This document shows, one piece after another, positions 9,597 through 19,016 of a DNA stretch of 64,000 nt; within the stretch, counting starts at the first letter, position 1; every line of letters begins with the position of its first letter. The position numbers were made by a program, and so were the translations under genes. The stretch is from the NCBI RefSeq assembly GCF_018130065.1, contig NZ_JAFCME010000010.1, positions 1 through 64,000 of the forward strand, in the 5' to 3' direction. Origin of the DNA: Bradyrhizobium sp. AUGA SZCCT0158. Its GTDB lineage: Bacteria; Pseudomonadota; Alphaproteobacteria; Rhizobiales; Xanthobacteraceae. Under the pieces are notes generated by a model. That model searched no databases, was not told the origin of the DNA, and saw nothing but the letters and a program-made list of their open reading frames with translations.

Positions 9597-10580
9597 TCAG
9601 GCTCTTGATGCTGCGGAAGAATTGCGCCGTCCAGCCAGTATCTGGTCGGCCTCCGTGGCGATCCTGTCAACGATCACGGCCGCCGGCGGAACGTCATGGA
9701 TAAGGCCGACGGCCTCACCGGCGATCACAGCAGCGACGTCGTAATTGCCGGCGGCTCTCGCGGCGGCATATTCGGCCGCGACCGCGGAGACATTCTGCAT
9801 CAGTTCGACCTCGCGCCCGATCCAGCGGCGCGCGTGATCATTGATCAGGCAGCGGCCGTTGAACGGCGCCGGCCAGACATTGTTCCGGGAAATATCGAAG
9901 ATGATACTCCTGATGCTGCTGCCGCTGGTCGCGTTACAGATGCGCTTTTTGGCTTCATCGGCGCCGTCGCATTCCTGGCTGGCGTAAAAGCGCGTGCCGA
10001 GCAGTACACCGGACGCTCCCAGCATCATCATCGCCGCCAGCCCGCGGCCGTCACCGATGCCGCCCGCCGCCGCAACCGGCACCCGGCCCGCCACGAGATC
10101 GACAATCGCCGGCACGATGTCGATGGTGGTGCGGGAGGCACCGTGTCCGCCGGCCTCGCTGCCTTGTGCAATCAGCAGGTCGGCACCGGCGTCTAGTGCC
10201 ATCAGCGCCATGCCCTCGTCCTGCACCTGGCAGATCAGCAGCGCGCCGCTGGCCTTGATCTTGGTCGCAAAGGGTTTTGGATCGCCGAACGAGAGCATGA
10301 TCGCGCGCGGCCGCGCCGCGAGCGCGATGTCCATCAGCTCCGGCCGCTTGGCGAGACTCCAGGTGATGAAGCCGATGCCAAAGGGGTCTTGTACGCTTTT
10401 GAGCTTGGCGGTCTCCTGCTCCAGCCAGGCCTGATCGCCATAGCCACCACCCAAAATGCCAAAACCGCCCGCGGCGCTGACCGCCGCCGTCAGCCGCGCA
10501 CCGGCGATCACGTCCATCGGCGCCGACAGGATCGGATGCGTGATGCCAAGGAGAGCCGTCAATGGCGTGCTGATCGACAT
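9597..10580 (-). CDS. Nitronate monooxygenase family flavoprotein (proximal)
   Basis: 327 residues from ATG 10580, preferred over an upstream TTG at 10586 because AAGGG lies at a workable distance. Same fold as its neighbour: HPILSAPMDVIAG near the N terminus, catalytic loop AQGSEAGGHGAS, VAAAGGIGDGRG and LGASGVLLGTRFY. The two proteins are only moderately alike, so they are distinct subfamilies rather than a recent duplication. First gene of the leftward pair; the intergenic region with the LysR gene carries an operator candidate. Confidence 0.92.
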   Translation of the reverse strand: MSISTPLTALLGITHPILSAPMDVIAGARLTAAVSAAGGFGILGGGYGDQAWLEQETAKLKSVQDPFGIGFITWSLAKRPELMDIALAARPRAIMLSFGDPKPFATKIKASGALLICQVQDEGMALMALDAGADLLIAQGSEAGGHGASRTTIDIVPAIVDLVAGRVPVAAAGGIGDGRGLAAMMMLGASGVLLGTRFYASQECDGADEAKKRICNATSGSSIRSIIFDISRNNVWPAPFNGRCLINDHARRWIGREVELMQNVSAVAAEYAAARAAGNYDVAAVIAGEAVGLIHDVPPAAVIVDRIATEADQILAGRRNSSAASRA

Positions 10581-10625
10581 GTCCAAACCCTTCTAATCTG
10601 GACAGACACGATAAGCCGACGTATC

Positions 10626-10642
10626 ATTCTCATAAAATGAAT
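10626..10642. promoter_or_regulatory. LysR-type operator candidate
   Basis: An AT-rich imperfect dyad, ATTCTCAT followed by AAAATGAAT, lies between the divergent nitronate monooxygenase and LysR genes in otherwise GC-rich sequence. Partial symmetry and T-N11-A type spacing suit a LysR site, and position fits autoregulation plus control of the pair. Confidence 0.4.
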
Positions 10643-10686
10643 ACTATAGAATGCTGCCATCGCTACCATGAAACGGAGAGCGGTCC

Positions 10687-11568
10687 ATGGAATTGAGCGA
10701 TCTCGTGACATTTTCGACGGTGGCGCGCCTCGGCGGCATCACCCGCGCCGCGGACGAACTCAACACCGTGCAATCCAATGTCACCCAGCGCGTCAAAGCA
10801 CTGGAGACCGAGATCGGCACCGCACTGTTCGAGCGGCATAGCCGCGGCATGACATTGACCGGCGCCGGCCGCCGCCTGCTTCCCTATGCGCAGCGGATGG
10901 CCGCCTTGTCACGCGAAGCCGTGCTGGCCGCGCGCGACGATGGCGAGCCAAAGGGGCCTCTGTCGATCGGCTCGATGGAGACAACAGCTGCGGTGCGGCT
11001 GCCTTCCCTGCTCGCCGAATTCCACCGCCGCTTTCCGGCGGTGCGCTTGAGCCTGCGCACCTCGCCGACCGCAGATCTGGTTGCAGCCGTGCTTGACGGA
11101 TCGCTTGACGGCGCCTTTGTGGCCGGTCCGATCGATCACGCCGACCTCAGTTCGACAATCGCTTTCACGGAAGAACTCGTGCTCGTGACGTCGAGGCGCT
11201 GGGCAAGTCTAGCCGCTTTGCGCGCGGGCACGCCAGAATCGGGGCCGACCGCCCTGGTCTTCCGCACCGGCTGCAGCTATCGGCAGCGTCTCGAACAGGT
11301 TTTCTCGGAGTTCGGCTGGCCGTCTTCGGCGCGGTTCGAGCTAGGCACGCTCGACGGCATGATCGGCTGCGTCGCCGCGGACATGGGCGTGACGCTGCTG
11401 CCGCGTGCCGTTGTCGGAAAAAACGAGACCGTCAACATCCACAAGCTGAAGGCCGCTCAGTCTGTTGTCGACACCCTGTTCATTCAGCGCCGCAGCGCCC
11501 ACCAATATAGCGCGCTGCAAGGCTTTACCGCCTGCCTGAACAATAATGGCGAGGTCATTGCCGCCTGA
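10687..11568 (+). CDS. LysR-family transcriptional regulator
   Basis: 293 residues, normal length. GGAGAG lies six bases before ATG 10687. The N-terminal winged helix (FSTVARLGGITRAADELNTVQSNVTQRVKALE) is followed by the substrate-binding domain with LSIGSMETTAAVRLP and the second lobe with a single-copy GTLDGMIGCVAADMGVTLLP. Divergent from the nitronate monooxygenase pair and therefore probably its regulator (inference from gene order, a common LysR arrangement). Ligand unknown. Confidence 0.92.
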   Translation: MELSDLVTFSTVARLGGITRAADELNTVQSNVTQRVKALETEIGTALFERHSRGMTLTGAGRRLLPYAQRMAALSREAVLAARDDGEPKGPLSIGSMETTAAVRLPSLLAEFHRRFPAVRLSLRTSPTADLVAAVLDGSLDGAFVAGPIDHADLSSTIAFTEELVLVTSRRWASLAALRAGTPESGPTALVFRTGCSYRQRLEQVFSEFGWPSSARFELGTLDGMIGCVAADMGVTLLPRAVVGKNETVNIHKLKAAQSVVDTLFIQRRSAHQYSALQGFTACLNNNGEVIAA

Positions 11569-11637
11569 GATCGAACCGGGTCCGCGGATCTGTCGTCTAC
11601 CGTTTCACGAAATCTCGTGAGACATGATGAGACCGCG

Positions 11638-12723
11638 ATGCGAAAGCTATTCAGGACCGCAGCCGAGATCGATGGCTCGCTGCGCGCGGCGGGGGTCCGT
11701 GCCGCTGACGCAATGGCCCTGGCCGCAAGGTCGAAGCCGTACATCTGGCTCGAAACCGCACCGGCCAACGACGAAGTCGAGATTACCTTGGCCGCAACCA
11801 AGATAGGCGGAACGCCAGACCTTCCAGTCACGATGCCATGGCCCTGGCGTCCGCCGTATCCCGATCATGAGCAGCGGGTCGAAGAGATGCAGACTGGCGT
11901 GACGCTCTTCAACCCGCAGGACATGGCCGCCCTTCAGGCCGAGACGCTCGAAGAGTTTCGCAAGCTGTTGCCCAGCGCGTTCGAAGGCTTCGCAGCCGAT
12001 TCCGCGAAGGTCGATTTCAATCTCGATTTTCTTGTGGAGGATGCGCGGCGGACCGCGGAGCCGGCGCCGCTCCAGTTCATCGCACAGGTCGACTTGGCCG
12101 ACGTCTGGTCTACGGGACCCATCGACCCGGACATCCCGCGCGACGGGCGGCTTTTGCTTTTTTACGACACCGACCATCGGCCGGGCGGCGATCGACCGGC
12201 AGACATCACGGGGGCCCGGCTGATCTATGACTTGACGCCCACCAATTCCTTAAGGCGAGCAAGCCCGCCGGTCGAATTATTGGCTCACAAGCGGACCGCC
12301 AGTTTTCGGCCGCAGCGGTGCGCGCTTCATGCCGGCGTGTGGCCTCCCTATTTCGGCTCGCCCGAATGGAATGCCTGCGAGATCAAGGCCAAGGCGGAGA
12401 AGACCGTGGAAGCCTGGTGGTACGACGTCACCCGGGACGGTCATGATCACCGCTTCGGGGGGCATCCGCTACAGATTCAGGGCAACATGCAAACCGAATG
12501 CGCGCTCGTCAGCAAGGGGCTCGACCTCAGCGCGTGGAATTCGAAGGCAGCCGAGCCGTTGAAATCCGACGCGGCGAACTGGCTGCTGCTGCTGCAAATC
12601 GCATCCGACGACCGTGCCGGCATGATGTGGGGTGATGTCGGCAACCTCTATGTTTGGATCCATCGGGACGCCTTGCGCGCCCGGCGCTTTGAAGAGGCGC
12701 GGGTGATCATGCAATGTTACTGA
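11638..12723 (+). CDS. DUF1963 (YwqG-like) protein
   Basis: About 361 residues from ATG 11638; a GTG at 11617 in the same frame is possible and neither has a strong ribosome binding site. Family signatures are GGTPDLPVTMPWPW near the N terminus, PLQFIAQVDLADV, DGRLLLFYD, and the C-terminal block LLLLQIASDD followed by MMWGDVGNLYVWI. DUF1963 proteins have no assigned activity; in other organisms they appear alone or in contact-dependent toxin settings, but no toxin or secretion gene is adjacent here. It has no signal peptide. Confidence 0.85.
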   Translation: MRKLFRTAAEIDGSLRAAGVRAADAMALAARSKPYIWLETAPANDEVEITLAATKIGGTPDLPVTMPWPWRPPYPDHEQRVEEMQTGVTLFNPQDMAALQAETLEEFRKLLPSAFEGFAADSAKVDFNLDFLVEDARRTAEPAPLQFIAQVDLADVWSTGPIDPDIPRDGRLLLFYDTDHRPGGDRPADITGARLIYDLTPTNSLRRASPPVELLAHKRTASFRPQRCALHAGVWPPYFGSPEWNACEIKAKAEKTVEAWWYDVTRDGHDHRFGGHPLQIQGNMQTECALVSKGLDLSAWNSKAAEPLKSDAANWLLLLQIASDDRAGMMWGDVGNLYVWIHRDALRARRFEEARVIMQCY

Positions 12724-12785
12724 CGTCAGACACTTCGGGTCAGCGGCCATTCAACGGCGCCGGAGTTGCGACATGACGGAACGGC

Positions 12786-13010
12786 CTATGCCATCAGCTG
12801 CCGCCTGACGCTCCAGCGCCGCAGCGCAACAACGGCCCAGATGGCCTCGACCAGTCCGAACGGCCAGGCGCCCTGCAAAAACCCGTAGGCCGAACCGAGC
12901 GCACATGCTCCGGCGAAGCCGAGGATGTACCGGTGGCCGCGGTCTTCAAGCGCGTAGCAGATGAGCATCGCCGTTACCGCGAACAAGCCGAACAATTGCA
13001 GTGCATCCAT
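12786..13010 (-). CDS. Small two-to-three-TM membrane protein
   Basis: 74 residues from ATG 13010, with GAGG upstream. Hydrophobic segments at about 3-20, 28-46 and 50-63 (LFGLFAVTAMLICYAL, YILGFAGACALGSAYG, FGLVEAIWAVVAL), and a basic C terminus (RRWSVRRQLMA). The architecture resembles small conserved rhizobial membrane proteins whose role is unknown. Convergent with the DUF1963 gene and divergent from the cyclase-family gene. Confidence 0.75.
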   Translation of the reverse strand: MDALQLFGLFAVTAMLICYALEDRGHRYILGFAGACALGSAYGFLQGAWPFGLVEAIWAVVALRRWSVRRQLMA

Positions 13011-13199
13011 CCGTTGCCTCGTCGCGCCGTTTCGCTATGCGAAATTTCGTTGCCACATTTCTGTAACAAGGAAATTCGGGCCGCGCTGTGCGCCCATCGC
13101 GAAAAGCCACATCAAAATATTTGGATCGTCGCGCACTACTACGTTAGTATGAGACGCTGACTACCAAGAACCATAACGTCAACTCTGGGAGGATCTGCG

Positions 13200-14135
13200 A
13201 TGCGCCACGCGTTCGTGCTGTGCTGTTCGGCTGCCTTGTTGGGAACGGTTGCAACGGCAAGCGCTCAAGACTGGACGAAATCGAAATGGGGACCGAACGA
13301 CGAGATCGGCGCCGCCAACTATATGACCCCGGAGCTGGTTGTTAAGGCGGCCGGCCTCGTCAAGACCGGTAAGACCTACGCGCTTGGCATTCCCGTCGAT
13401 ACCAAGACGCCGGCCTACCCGCCCCGCGCCTTCAAGATCACCATCGTGCAACCCGGCCAGGCGGGCATCCCGGGCCTCGGGCCCACCAAGACCACCTATA
13501 ATGACGACATCATCGAAGGCTGGGTCGGCGTCGGCAGCCAACTCGACGGTCTCGGCCATATCGGCGTCGAGCACGTCTATTACAATAACAACAAGCTCGC
13601 CGATTTCGCCGATCCCACCGGCCTGAAGAAACTTGGCGTCGAAAAAATCCCGCCGATGGTGACGCGTGGTGTGCTGCTCGACATGGCCGCCCACTACGGC
13701 ACCGACGTGGTCAAGGAAGGCACCGCCTTCAACGTCAAGGAGATCGAGGAAGTCGCCAAGAAGCAAGGCGTCGAAATCCGTCAGGGCGACGTCGTGATCT
13801 TCCACACCGGTTGGCTCAGCCTGATCGGCAAGGACGACAAGCGATTTGGCGCCGGCGAACCCGGCCTCGGGGTCGAAGGTGCAAAATACCTCGTCGGTAA
13901 GGGCGTGGTCGCGGTCGGCGCCGATACCTGGGGGCTCGAAGCGGTCCCGTTCGAGACCAAGAACATCTTCGAGGTGCACCAGATCCTGCTGCCGATGAGC
14001 GGGACTTACATCCTCGAAAATATGGACACTGCCGAACTCGCCAAGGACAAGGCCTATGAGTTCCTGTTCGTGCTTGGCCACCCGCGCTTCAAGGGCGGCG
14101 TGCAGAGCATGATCAACCCTGTGGCGATCCGCTGA
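13200..14135 (+). CDS. Exported cyclase-family (kynurenine-formamidase-like) hydrolase
   Basis: 311 residues with GGGAGGA ahead of ATG 13200. A signal peptide is clear (basic start, LCCSAALLGTVATA, cleavage at ASA/QD about residue 22). The rest matches the cyclase family PF04199: MTPELVVKAAGLVKTGKTYALG, and GSQLDGLGHIGVEH where the usual HxGTHxDxPxH metal motif lies; here only Asp and later His residues are retained, so metal binding may differ. The C-terminal region has VKGVVAVGADTW-like and HQILLPMSGTYILEN segments typical of the family. Periplasmic; substrate unknown. Confidence 0.85.
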   Translation: MRHAFVLCCSAALLGTVATASAQDWTKSKWGPNDEIGAANYMTPELVVKAAGLVKTGKTYALGIPVDTKTPAYPPRAFKITIVQPGQAGIPGLGPTKTTYNDDIIEGWVGVGSQLDGLGHIGVEHVYYNNNKLADFADPTGLKKLGVEKIPPMVTRGVLLDMAAHYGTDVVKEGTAFNVKEIEEVAKKQGVEIRQGDVVIFHTGWLSLIGKDDKRFGAGEPGLGVEGAKYLVGKGVVAVGADTWGLEAVPFETKNIFEVHQILLPMSGTYILENMDTAELAKDKAYEFLFVLGHPRFKGGVQSMINPVAIR

Positions 14136-14226
14136 GACGACTTCGACAGGTGGCGTGGCGTTCTGGCATGGACGCCACGCCGCTTCCGGCTTTGCATGTC
14201 AGACTGGCTGCGTGTTATGCGGGTCC

Positions 14227-14709
14227 ATGCCCGCCCTCATCCTCCCTCTCATCGAAGCGGTCACGCATTGGCCCGAGCGCGGTGCGCTGGTCGGCCTCGA
14301 TCTCGGCACCAAGACCATCGGCGTCGCGGTTTCCAATGCCGATCGCAGGCTGGCGACCGGCGTTGAAACCATTCAGCGCAAGGCCTTCAAGGCCGACGCG
14401 GCGCGGCTGCTCGTCCTTGCCGGCGAGCGCAACGCGGTCGGCTTCATCCTCGGCCTGCCCATCAACATGGACGGCAGCGAGGGTCCGCGCGCTCAATCGA
14501 CCCGCGCCTTTGCGCGCAATTTTTCCAAACTTACCGACCTCGCAATCGCGCTTTGGGATGAGCGGCTCTCAACGGCCGCTGTCGAGCGCGAATTGATCGG
14601 GATGGACGTCAGCCGGGCCCGCCGCGCCGAAGTGATCGACGAGCATGCCGCGATCTTCATCCTGCAGGGCGCGCTCGACCGGCTCGCCACCCTGCGCGGC
14701 GAGCGCTGA
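14227..14709 (+). CDS. ruvX: RuvX/YqgF pre-16S rRNA nuclease
   Basis: 160 residues from ATG 14227; the frame extends upstream to 14155 but this start gives the family length. RNase H-like fold with the motifs GLDLGTKTIGVAVS (first acidic residue), GLPINMDGSEGPRA, WDERLSTAAVERELI and DEHAAIFILQGAL (final acidic residue). The family processes the 5' end of 16S rRNA precursor and was earlier thought to resolve Holliday junctions. Followed two bases later by an AEC transporter gene. Confidence 0.93.
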   Translation: MPALILPLIEAVTHWPERGALVGLDLGTKTIGVAVSNADRRLATGVETIQRKAFKADAARLLVLAGERNAVGFILGLPINMDGSEGPRAQSTRAFARNFSKLTDLAIALWDERLSTAAVERELIGMDVSRARRAEVIDEHAAIFILQGALDRLATLRGER

Positions 14710-14711
14710 AG

Positions 14712-15635
14712 ATGGCGGTGGTGGTCGCGGCGCTGCTGCCGGTGTTCTTGCTGATCGTGCTCGGCTTCATCCTGAAGCGGACGTTGTTGCGGCTGGAGAC
14801 GCAGTGGCACGGGCTGGAGCGGCTGACCTATTACGTGTTGTTTCCGGTGCTCCTGATCCAGACGCTGGTGAAGGCCGACCTCAGCAAGGTCCCGGTCGCT
14901 GGCGTCGGCGGCGCGCTGCTGCTGTCGGCGCTGCTGATGTCGCTGCTGTGCCTGGCGCTGCAGCCCCTGCTCGCCCGCAGCGCGGTCGATGGGCCCGCCT
15001 TCACCTCGATCTTCCAGGGCGCCATCCGCTGGCAGACCTATGTGGCGCTGGCCGTCTCTGGCAGCCTGTTCGGCGATGCCGGGCTGGCGCTGGCGTCGGT
15101 GGCGATGGTCGCCATCATTCCCCTGGTCAACGTGTTCAGCGTCAGCGTGCTCGCGCAGTACGCCTCGACCGAAAAACAATCGGTCGGATCGATCGCCATG
15201 ACGGTCGTGCGCAATCCCCTGATTTGGGCCTGCGTGATCGGGCTCCTGATCAACGTCACCCACCTTCCCCTGCCCAAGCTCTGGCATGACGTCGCCGACG
15301 CGCTCGGCCGATCCTCGCTGGCGATCGGCCTGCTGGTGACCGGCGCCGGCCTGCATCTCAACGGAATGTTCCGCCCGAGCCTTGCGGCGTCGGTCGCGGT
15401 GTTTCTCAAGCTGGTGCTGATGCCGGTGATCGCCGTCGCGCTGGCGCTGGGGTTCGGGCTGTCAGGCTCCAATCTGGCGATCGTCACCGCGTGCGCGGCG
15501 GTGCCGGCCTCCTCGAGCGCCTACGTGCTCGCCCGGCAGATGGGCGGCGATGCGCCGCTGCTGGCGCAGATCATCACGTTGCAGACCATTCTGGCGGCGA
15601 TCACGATGCCAATCGCGATCGCATTGGTCGGGTGA
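14712..15635 (+). CDS. AEC-family (auxin efflux carrier-type) permease
   Basis: 307 residues with about ten hydrophobic segments in two similar halves, the AEC/malate permease architecture. Visible family features are the N-terminal LPVFLLIVLGFILKR, the mid-protein NVFSVSVL and the C-terminal AVPASSSAYVLARQMGGD loop. It starts two bases after the ruvX stop, so the genes are co-transcribed. Substrate is probably an organic or amino acid, but cannot be assigned. The name refers to homology to plant PIN proteins and does not imply auxin transport. Confidence 0.88.
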   Translation: MAVVVAALLPVFLLIVLGFILKRTLLRLETQWHGLERLTYYVLFPVLLIQTLVKADLSKVPVAGVGGALLLSALLMSLLCLALQPLLARSAVDGPAFTSIFQGAIRWQTYVALAVSGSLFGDAGLALASVAMVAIIPLVNVFSVSVLAQYASTEKQSVGSIAMTVVRNPLIWACVIGLLINVTHLPLPKLWHDVADALGRSSLAIGLLVTGAGLHLNGMFRPSLAASVAVFLKLVLMPVIAVALALGFGLSGSNLAIVTACAAVPASSSAYVLARQMGGDAPLLAQIITLQTILAAITMPIAIALVG

Positions 15636-15704
15636 GATCAGAAGTACGCAAACGCGTCGCCGCAGACGTCCGAAGATCGGCCCGAAGGCGCCGCGTCAGG
15701 TTCG

Positions 15705-16475
15705 TTACTGCCCGGCGAGCCAGAACGTTTGAATCGTCGCCGCCGTGTTGTTGAGACCGTGCAGCACGATGGTCAGCCAGGTCGAACCGGTGCGGTAGCG
15801 GAAATAGCCGAGCAGCAGACCGATGGTGAACACCTCACCGAAGAAGAACCAGCTGTACTGCAGGTGCATCGAAGTCCAAACCAGCGACGACAGGAAGATG
15901 GCGCCGGGCACTCCGAGGCGAGATTCCGACCAGCCTCGGTAGAGAAAGCCGCGCGCCATGATTTCCTCCGAGATCGGCGCAGCGACGCAGAACGCGATCA
16001 CGAGCAGCCACAGCGCGCCGTCGGTCTGCGCCGACTTCAGCACATCGCCCATAAAGCCAGGCGTTATTTCGCGCCCCAGAGCGCGTGACAGCAAATCCCA
16101 GCCGCCGACCAGCACGGCCAGTGAGACCGCACCGATCAAAAAATTCTGCCACGTGGTCCAGCGCAGCGCGAGATAGTCAACAAATGGCGTGCGCGAGGCG
16201 CGCGTCGCGACCCAGGCCGCGAGCAGCACCGCAGGCATTCCCATGATCACGGACAGCGAGATCGTCAGCCCGGCGCCGACGACATGGATCGCCGCGGCGA
16301 GATCCCACGACCCCTGCCGCAACACAAAATAGGCGATCACCGCAGCCTGGCCGACGAACAACCCGGCAAAGATGAACAGCCCCCACAGCGCCGTGCCCCA
16401 GAACTTCCAGATCCGGGGCGGACGCAGGGCGGACGCGACGGGAGGGGGCGGTTGCGGGAGGCTGAGCGAATCCAT
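15705..16475 (-). CDS. CPBP-family intramembrane metalloprotease
   Basis: 256 residues from ATG 16475; a longer frame to 16784 overlaps the aidB-like gene and is rejected. About seven transmembrane segments. The Abi/CPBP motifs are complete: EEIMARG (Glu170, Glu171, Arg175), WTSMH with His204, and LHGLNN with His239 and Asn242/243. Related to Rce1-type CAAX proteases; in bacteria they act in membrane protein processing or bacteriocin self-immunity. The gene lies ten bases beyond the flavoprotein gene stop and is last in a three-gene leftward operon. Confidence 0.9.
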   Translation of the reverse strand: MDSLSLPQPPPPVASALRPPRIWKFWGTALWGLFIFAGLFVGQAAVIAYFVLRQGSWDLAAAIHVVGAGLTISLSVIMGMPAVLLAAWVATRASRTPFVDYLALRWTTWQNFLIGAVSLAVLVGGWDLLSRALGREITPGFMGDVLKSAQTDGALWLLVIAFCVAAPISEEIMARGFLYRGWSESRLGVPGAIFLSSLVWTSMHLQYSWFFFGEVFTIGLLLGYFRYRTGSTWLTIVLHGLNNTAATIQTFWLAGQ

Positions 16476-16485
16476 CAACTGACTT

Positions 16486-18129
16486 TCAGGGCAGCGCCCG
16501 TTCCAGCAGACCAGCGACGTCGGCGCTAGCAAGATCGACCGCGCCGTACATGCTGGCGTGATTCCCGGCAAGACGCGTGGCGGCAAACAGTTCCGCATGC
16601 CGTGGCGACACCGCGTTGAGAGCCGCTGCGGCCGCAAGCAGCGCGAGTTTTTCGACCGCCAGCCGCGCCACCCGTTCGCTGTCGGGCCGGCGGAATGCCT
16701 TGCCGATAAAGCTGACCGCCTCGCCGGCCCCCGGCAGACCCAGCGTTTCGCCGGTGAGCTCGTGCAGAACCGCCGATGCCGCATCGGCCTCGCGTGACAG
16801 CGCCCGGAGCACGTCGAGGCACATCACATTGCCTGACCCTTCCCAGATCGCGTTGACCGGCGACTCCCGGTAATGCCGCGCCAAAATCCCCTCCTCGACG
16901 TAGCCGTTGCCGCCGAGGCATTCCATCGCCTCATACAAAAAGCCCGGCGCGCTCTTGCAGACCCAGTATTTGATCGCCGGCGTCAGAAGCCGCATATAGG
17001 CGGCCTCTTTGGCGTCTGACGGCGCCCGGTCGAACGCCCGGCACAGGCGCATGACCAGCGCGATCGAGGCTTCGACATGCAGCGCCATGTCCGACAGCAC
17101 CGCCTGCATCAGCGGCTGATCGGCGAGATGCTTCTGGAACACGCTGCGGTGCCTTGCGTGGTGCAGCGCATGCGCCAGGCCTGAGCGCATCAGGCCGGCG
17201 GACGCAATCGCGCAATCCTGCCGCGTCAGTTGCACCATCTGGATGATGGTGCGGATGCCCTTGCCCTCGTCACCGATGCGCTCTGCATAGGCGCCTGTGA
17301 ATTCTACTTCTGATGAAGCGTTGGAGCGGTTGCCGAGCTTGTCCTTCAGACGCTGGAAGCGGATCGCGTTGACGGTGCCATCGGACGCAAAGCGCGGCAT
17401 GAAGAAACAGCTCAAGCCGCCCTCGGCCTGCGCCAGCACCAAAAAGGCGTCGCACATCGGCGCCGACATGAACCATTTGTGGCCGGTGATGCGATAGGCC
17501 TCGCCGTCACGCTCGGCGCGCGTCATATTGGAGCGAACATCCGTGCCGCCCTGCTTCTCGGTCATGCCCATGCCGACCGTCATGCCGCGCTTGGTCCACC
17601 ACGGCGCAAAGCCCGGATCGTAAGAACGCGTTGCCAGCACCGGCATCACCTTCGCCAGCAGATCGGGCTGCTCGGCCAGCGCCGCGACCGACGCGCGCGT
17701 CATCGTGATCGGGCAGAGATGCCCGGTCTCGACCTGCGAGGCGATGTAGAATTTGGCCGCGCGCACCACTTCCGCAGCACCGCCCGCCGGCCTGCCGTCG
17801 GCGCTCCAGGTCGAATTATGCACGCCGGCATGCGCCGAGTGCGCCATCAGTTCGTGATAGGCCGGATGAAACTCGACCTCGTCGCGGCGGTTGCCGCGGG
17901 AATCGAAGGTCCGCAGTTTCGGAGTGTTCTCATTGGCGGCACGGCCTCGCGCCGCCATCGCCGCCGAACCCCAATGCGTGCCGAATTCGGATAGTTCACG
18001 GCTCGCCTCGCCACCGCCATTGGCGGCAACGGCGTCGACAAGCGGCCGGTCGACCGCGAACAGGTCGACATCTTCGAACGGCGGTGACTGGTTGAAGACC
18101 TCGTGGGTCGCGAATGATGCCTGGCTCAT
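16486..18129 (-). CDS. aidB: AidB-like acyl-CoA dehydrogenase family protein
   Basis: 547 residues, close to the 541 of E. coli AidB. The N terminus (FNQSPPFEDVDLFAVDRPL) and whole-length layout match the AidB branch: GTDVRSNMTRAER, the flavin-proximal HKWFMSAPMCDAFLV, YRITG-like strand, and the MECLGGNGYVEEG block near the C terminus. AidB-type flavoproteins bind DNA and are linked to alkylation damage, though their enzymatic role is unsettled. Start ATG 18129 follows GGAGCAGGA. Twenty bases after the dipeptidase stop, so co-transcribed with it. Confidence 0.88.
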   Translation of the reverse strand: MSQASFATHEVFNQSPPFEDVDLFAVDRPLVDAVAANGGGEASRELSEFGTHWGSAAMAARGRAANENTPKLRTFDSRGNRRDEVEFHPAYHELMAHSAHAGVHNSTWSADGRPAGGAAEVVRAAKFYIASQVETGHLCPITMTRASVAALAEQPDLLAKVMPVLATRSYDPGFAPWWTKRGMTVGMGMTEKQGGTDVRSNMTRAERDGEAYRITGHKWFMSAPMCDAFLVLAQAEGGLSCFFMPRFASDGTVNAIRFQRLKDKLGNRSNASSEVEFTGAYAERIGDEGKGIRTIIQMVQLTRQDCAIASAGLMRSGLAHALHHARHRSVFQKHLADQPLMQAVLSDMALHVEASIALVMRLCRAFDRAPSDAKEAAYMRLLTPAIKYWVCKSAPGFLYEAMECLGGNGYVEEGILARHYRESPVNAIWEGSGNVMCLDVLRALSREADAASAVLHELTGETLGLPGAGEAVSFIGKAFRRPDSERVARLAVEKLALLAAAAALNAVSPRHAELFAATRLAGNHASMYGAVDLASADVAGLLERALP

Positions 18130-18149
18130 GGCGGGTCCTGCTCCGGGAA

Positions 18150-18914
18150 TCAATTCCGTCGCGTGATCGGGAAATCATAGGCCTGCCGGCCGACCCCCGG
18201 CAGCGAAAAGTGCCACCACTCCTTCGAATAGTTCACAAACCCTTGCCGGGCCATCGCGGCAACCAGCGTGTTCCTGGACCTCCGTTGCGCTGGCGTGATC
18301 GAGGGGGCGGCGGTATGCGATTTGATGTCCGAGCAATCATAGCCGGTACCCATATCGACGCTGCCTTCCGGCGCCCGTACCTCGGCGGGCGCGGTGCAGT
18401 CGGCGTAGGCCTTGGTGGAATCGAATTTTGCGGAATTGTCGGCGGTCAGATCGACCAGGGTCAGATCGAGCGCGGCGCCGGTCGAATGTCCGGAGCGGGT
18501 CGCGATGTAGCCCAGGCGGAACAAATCGGCCTTGCGGAAGGCCGGGCTAAAGCGGCGATCGGCTTGCGTCTCCTTGCCGTTCTTTGACCACGCCACCATA
18601 TCGGCGACCGCGCGCTCGGGCCGATAGCAGTCGAACATCTTCAACGACAGCTTTTGCCTGGCGAGTTCCTGCTGGATGTTCTTCAGCGCGAGGCCAACCT
18701 CGCGCTTCACGACGCATTCGGCGGCGTCATACCCCCTCAGCGGCTTGCCGACAAAGTTGTTCGAGGTCGCATAGCGCATGTCCTGGATGATGCTGGGATC
18801 GATATCGCGCAGGTAGACGAAGCCGCCCGGCAGGCCCTGCGCGTTTGCAGTCTGCGGCCCGGACAGGCCAAGACCGGTTAATCCGATCGCTAAGATAACG
18901 TGCCATTTCTGCAT
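18150..18914 (-). CDS. Exported VanX/DdpX-type D-Ala-D-Ala dipeptidase
   Basis: 254 residues from ATG 18914, chosen for the GGGAAGG site and because the protein then begins with a signal peptide (about 1-25, ending QTANA). Zinc ligands and catalysis are visible: SGHSTGAALD (His143, Asp150) and EWWH (Glu232, His235), plus Arg98 in DCYRP that orients the substrate. The enzyme cleaves D-alanyl-D-alanine in the periplasm, recycling peptidoglycan material. First gene of the leftward operon with the AidB-like and CPBP genes. Confidence 0.9.
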   Translation of the reverse strand: MQKWHVILAIGLTGLGLSGPQTANAQGLPGGFVYLRDIDPSIIQDMRYATSNNFVGKPLRGYDAAECVVKREVGLALKNIQQELARQKLSLKMFDCYRPERAVADMVAWSKNGKETQADRRFSPAFRKADLFRLGYIATRSGHSTGAALDLTLVDLTADNSAKFDSTKAYADCTAPAEVRAPEGSVDMGTGYDCSDIKSHTAAPSITPAQRRSRNTLVAAMARQGFVNYSKEWWHFSLPGVGRQAYDFPITRRN

Positions 18915-19016
18915 TGGACGCCTTCCCCGCGCGCCGAACGCGGCGCAATTGCGGCAACCCTCTTTACCCTGCGCGGCGACTGACCGGGGGATAACTCGCA
19001 AGCCCCCTATTCGCGC

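Noticed and set aside
12961..13199. Possible regulatory dyad near GTTGCCACATTTCTGTAAC
   Set aside because: Pairing is too imperfect to call an operator or hairpin.
15705..16784. Long N-terminal extension of the CPBP protease ORF
   Set aside because: Residues before ATG 16475 overlap the acyl-CoA dehydrogenase-type gene in another frame and look like low-complexity translation.
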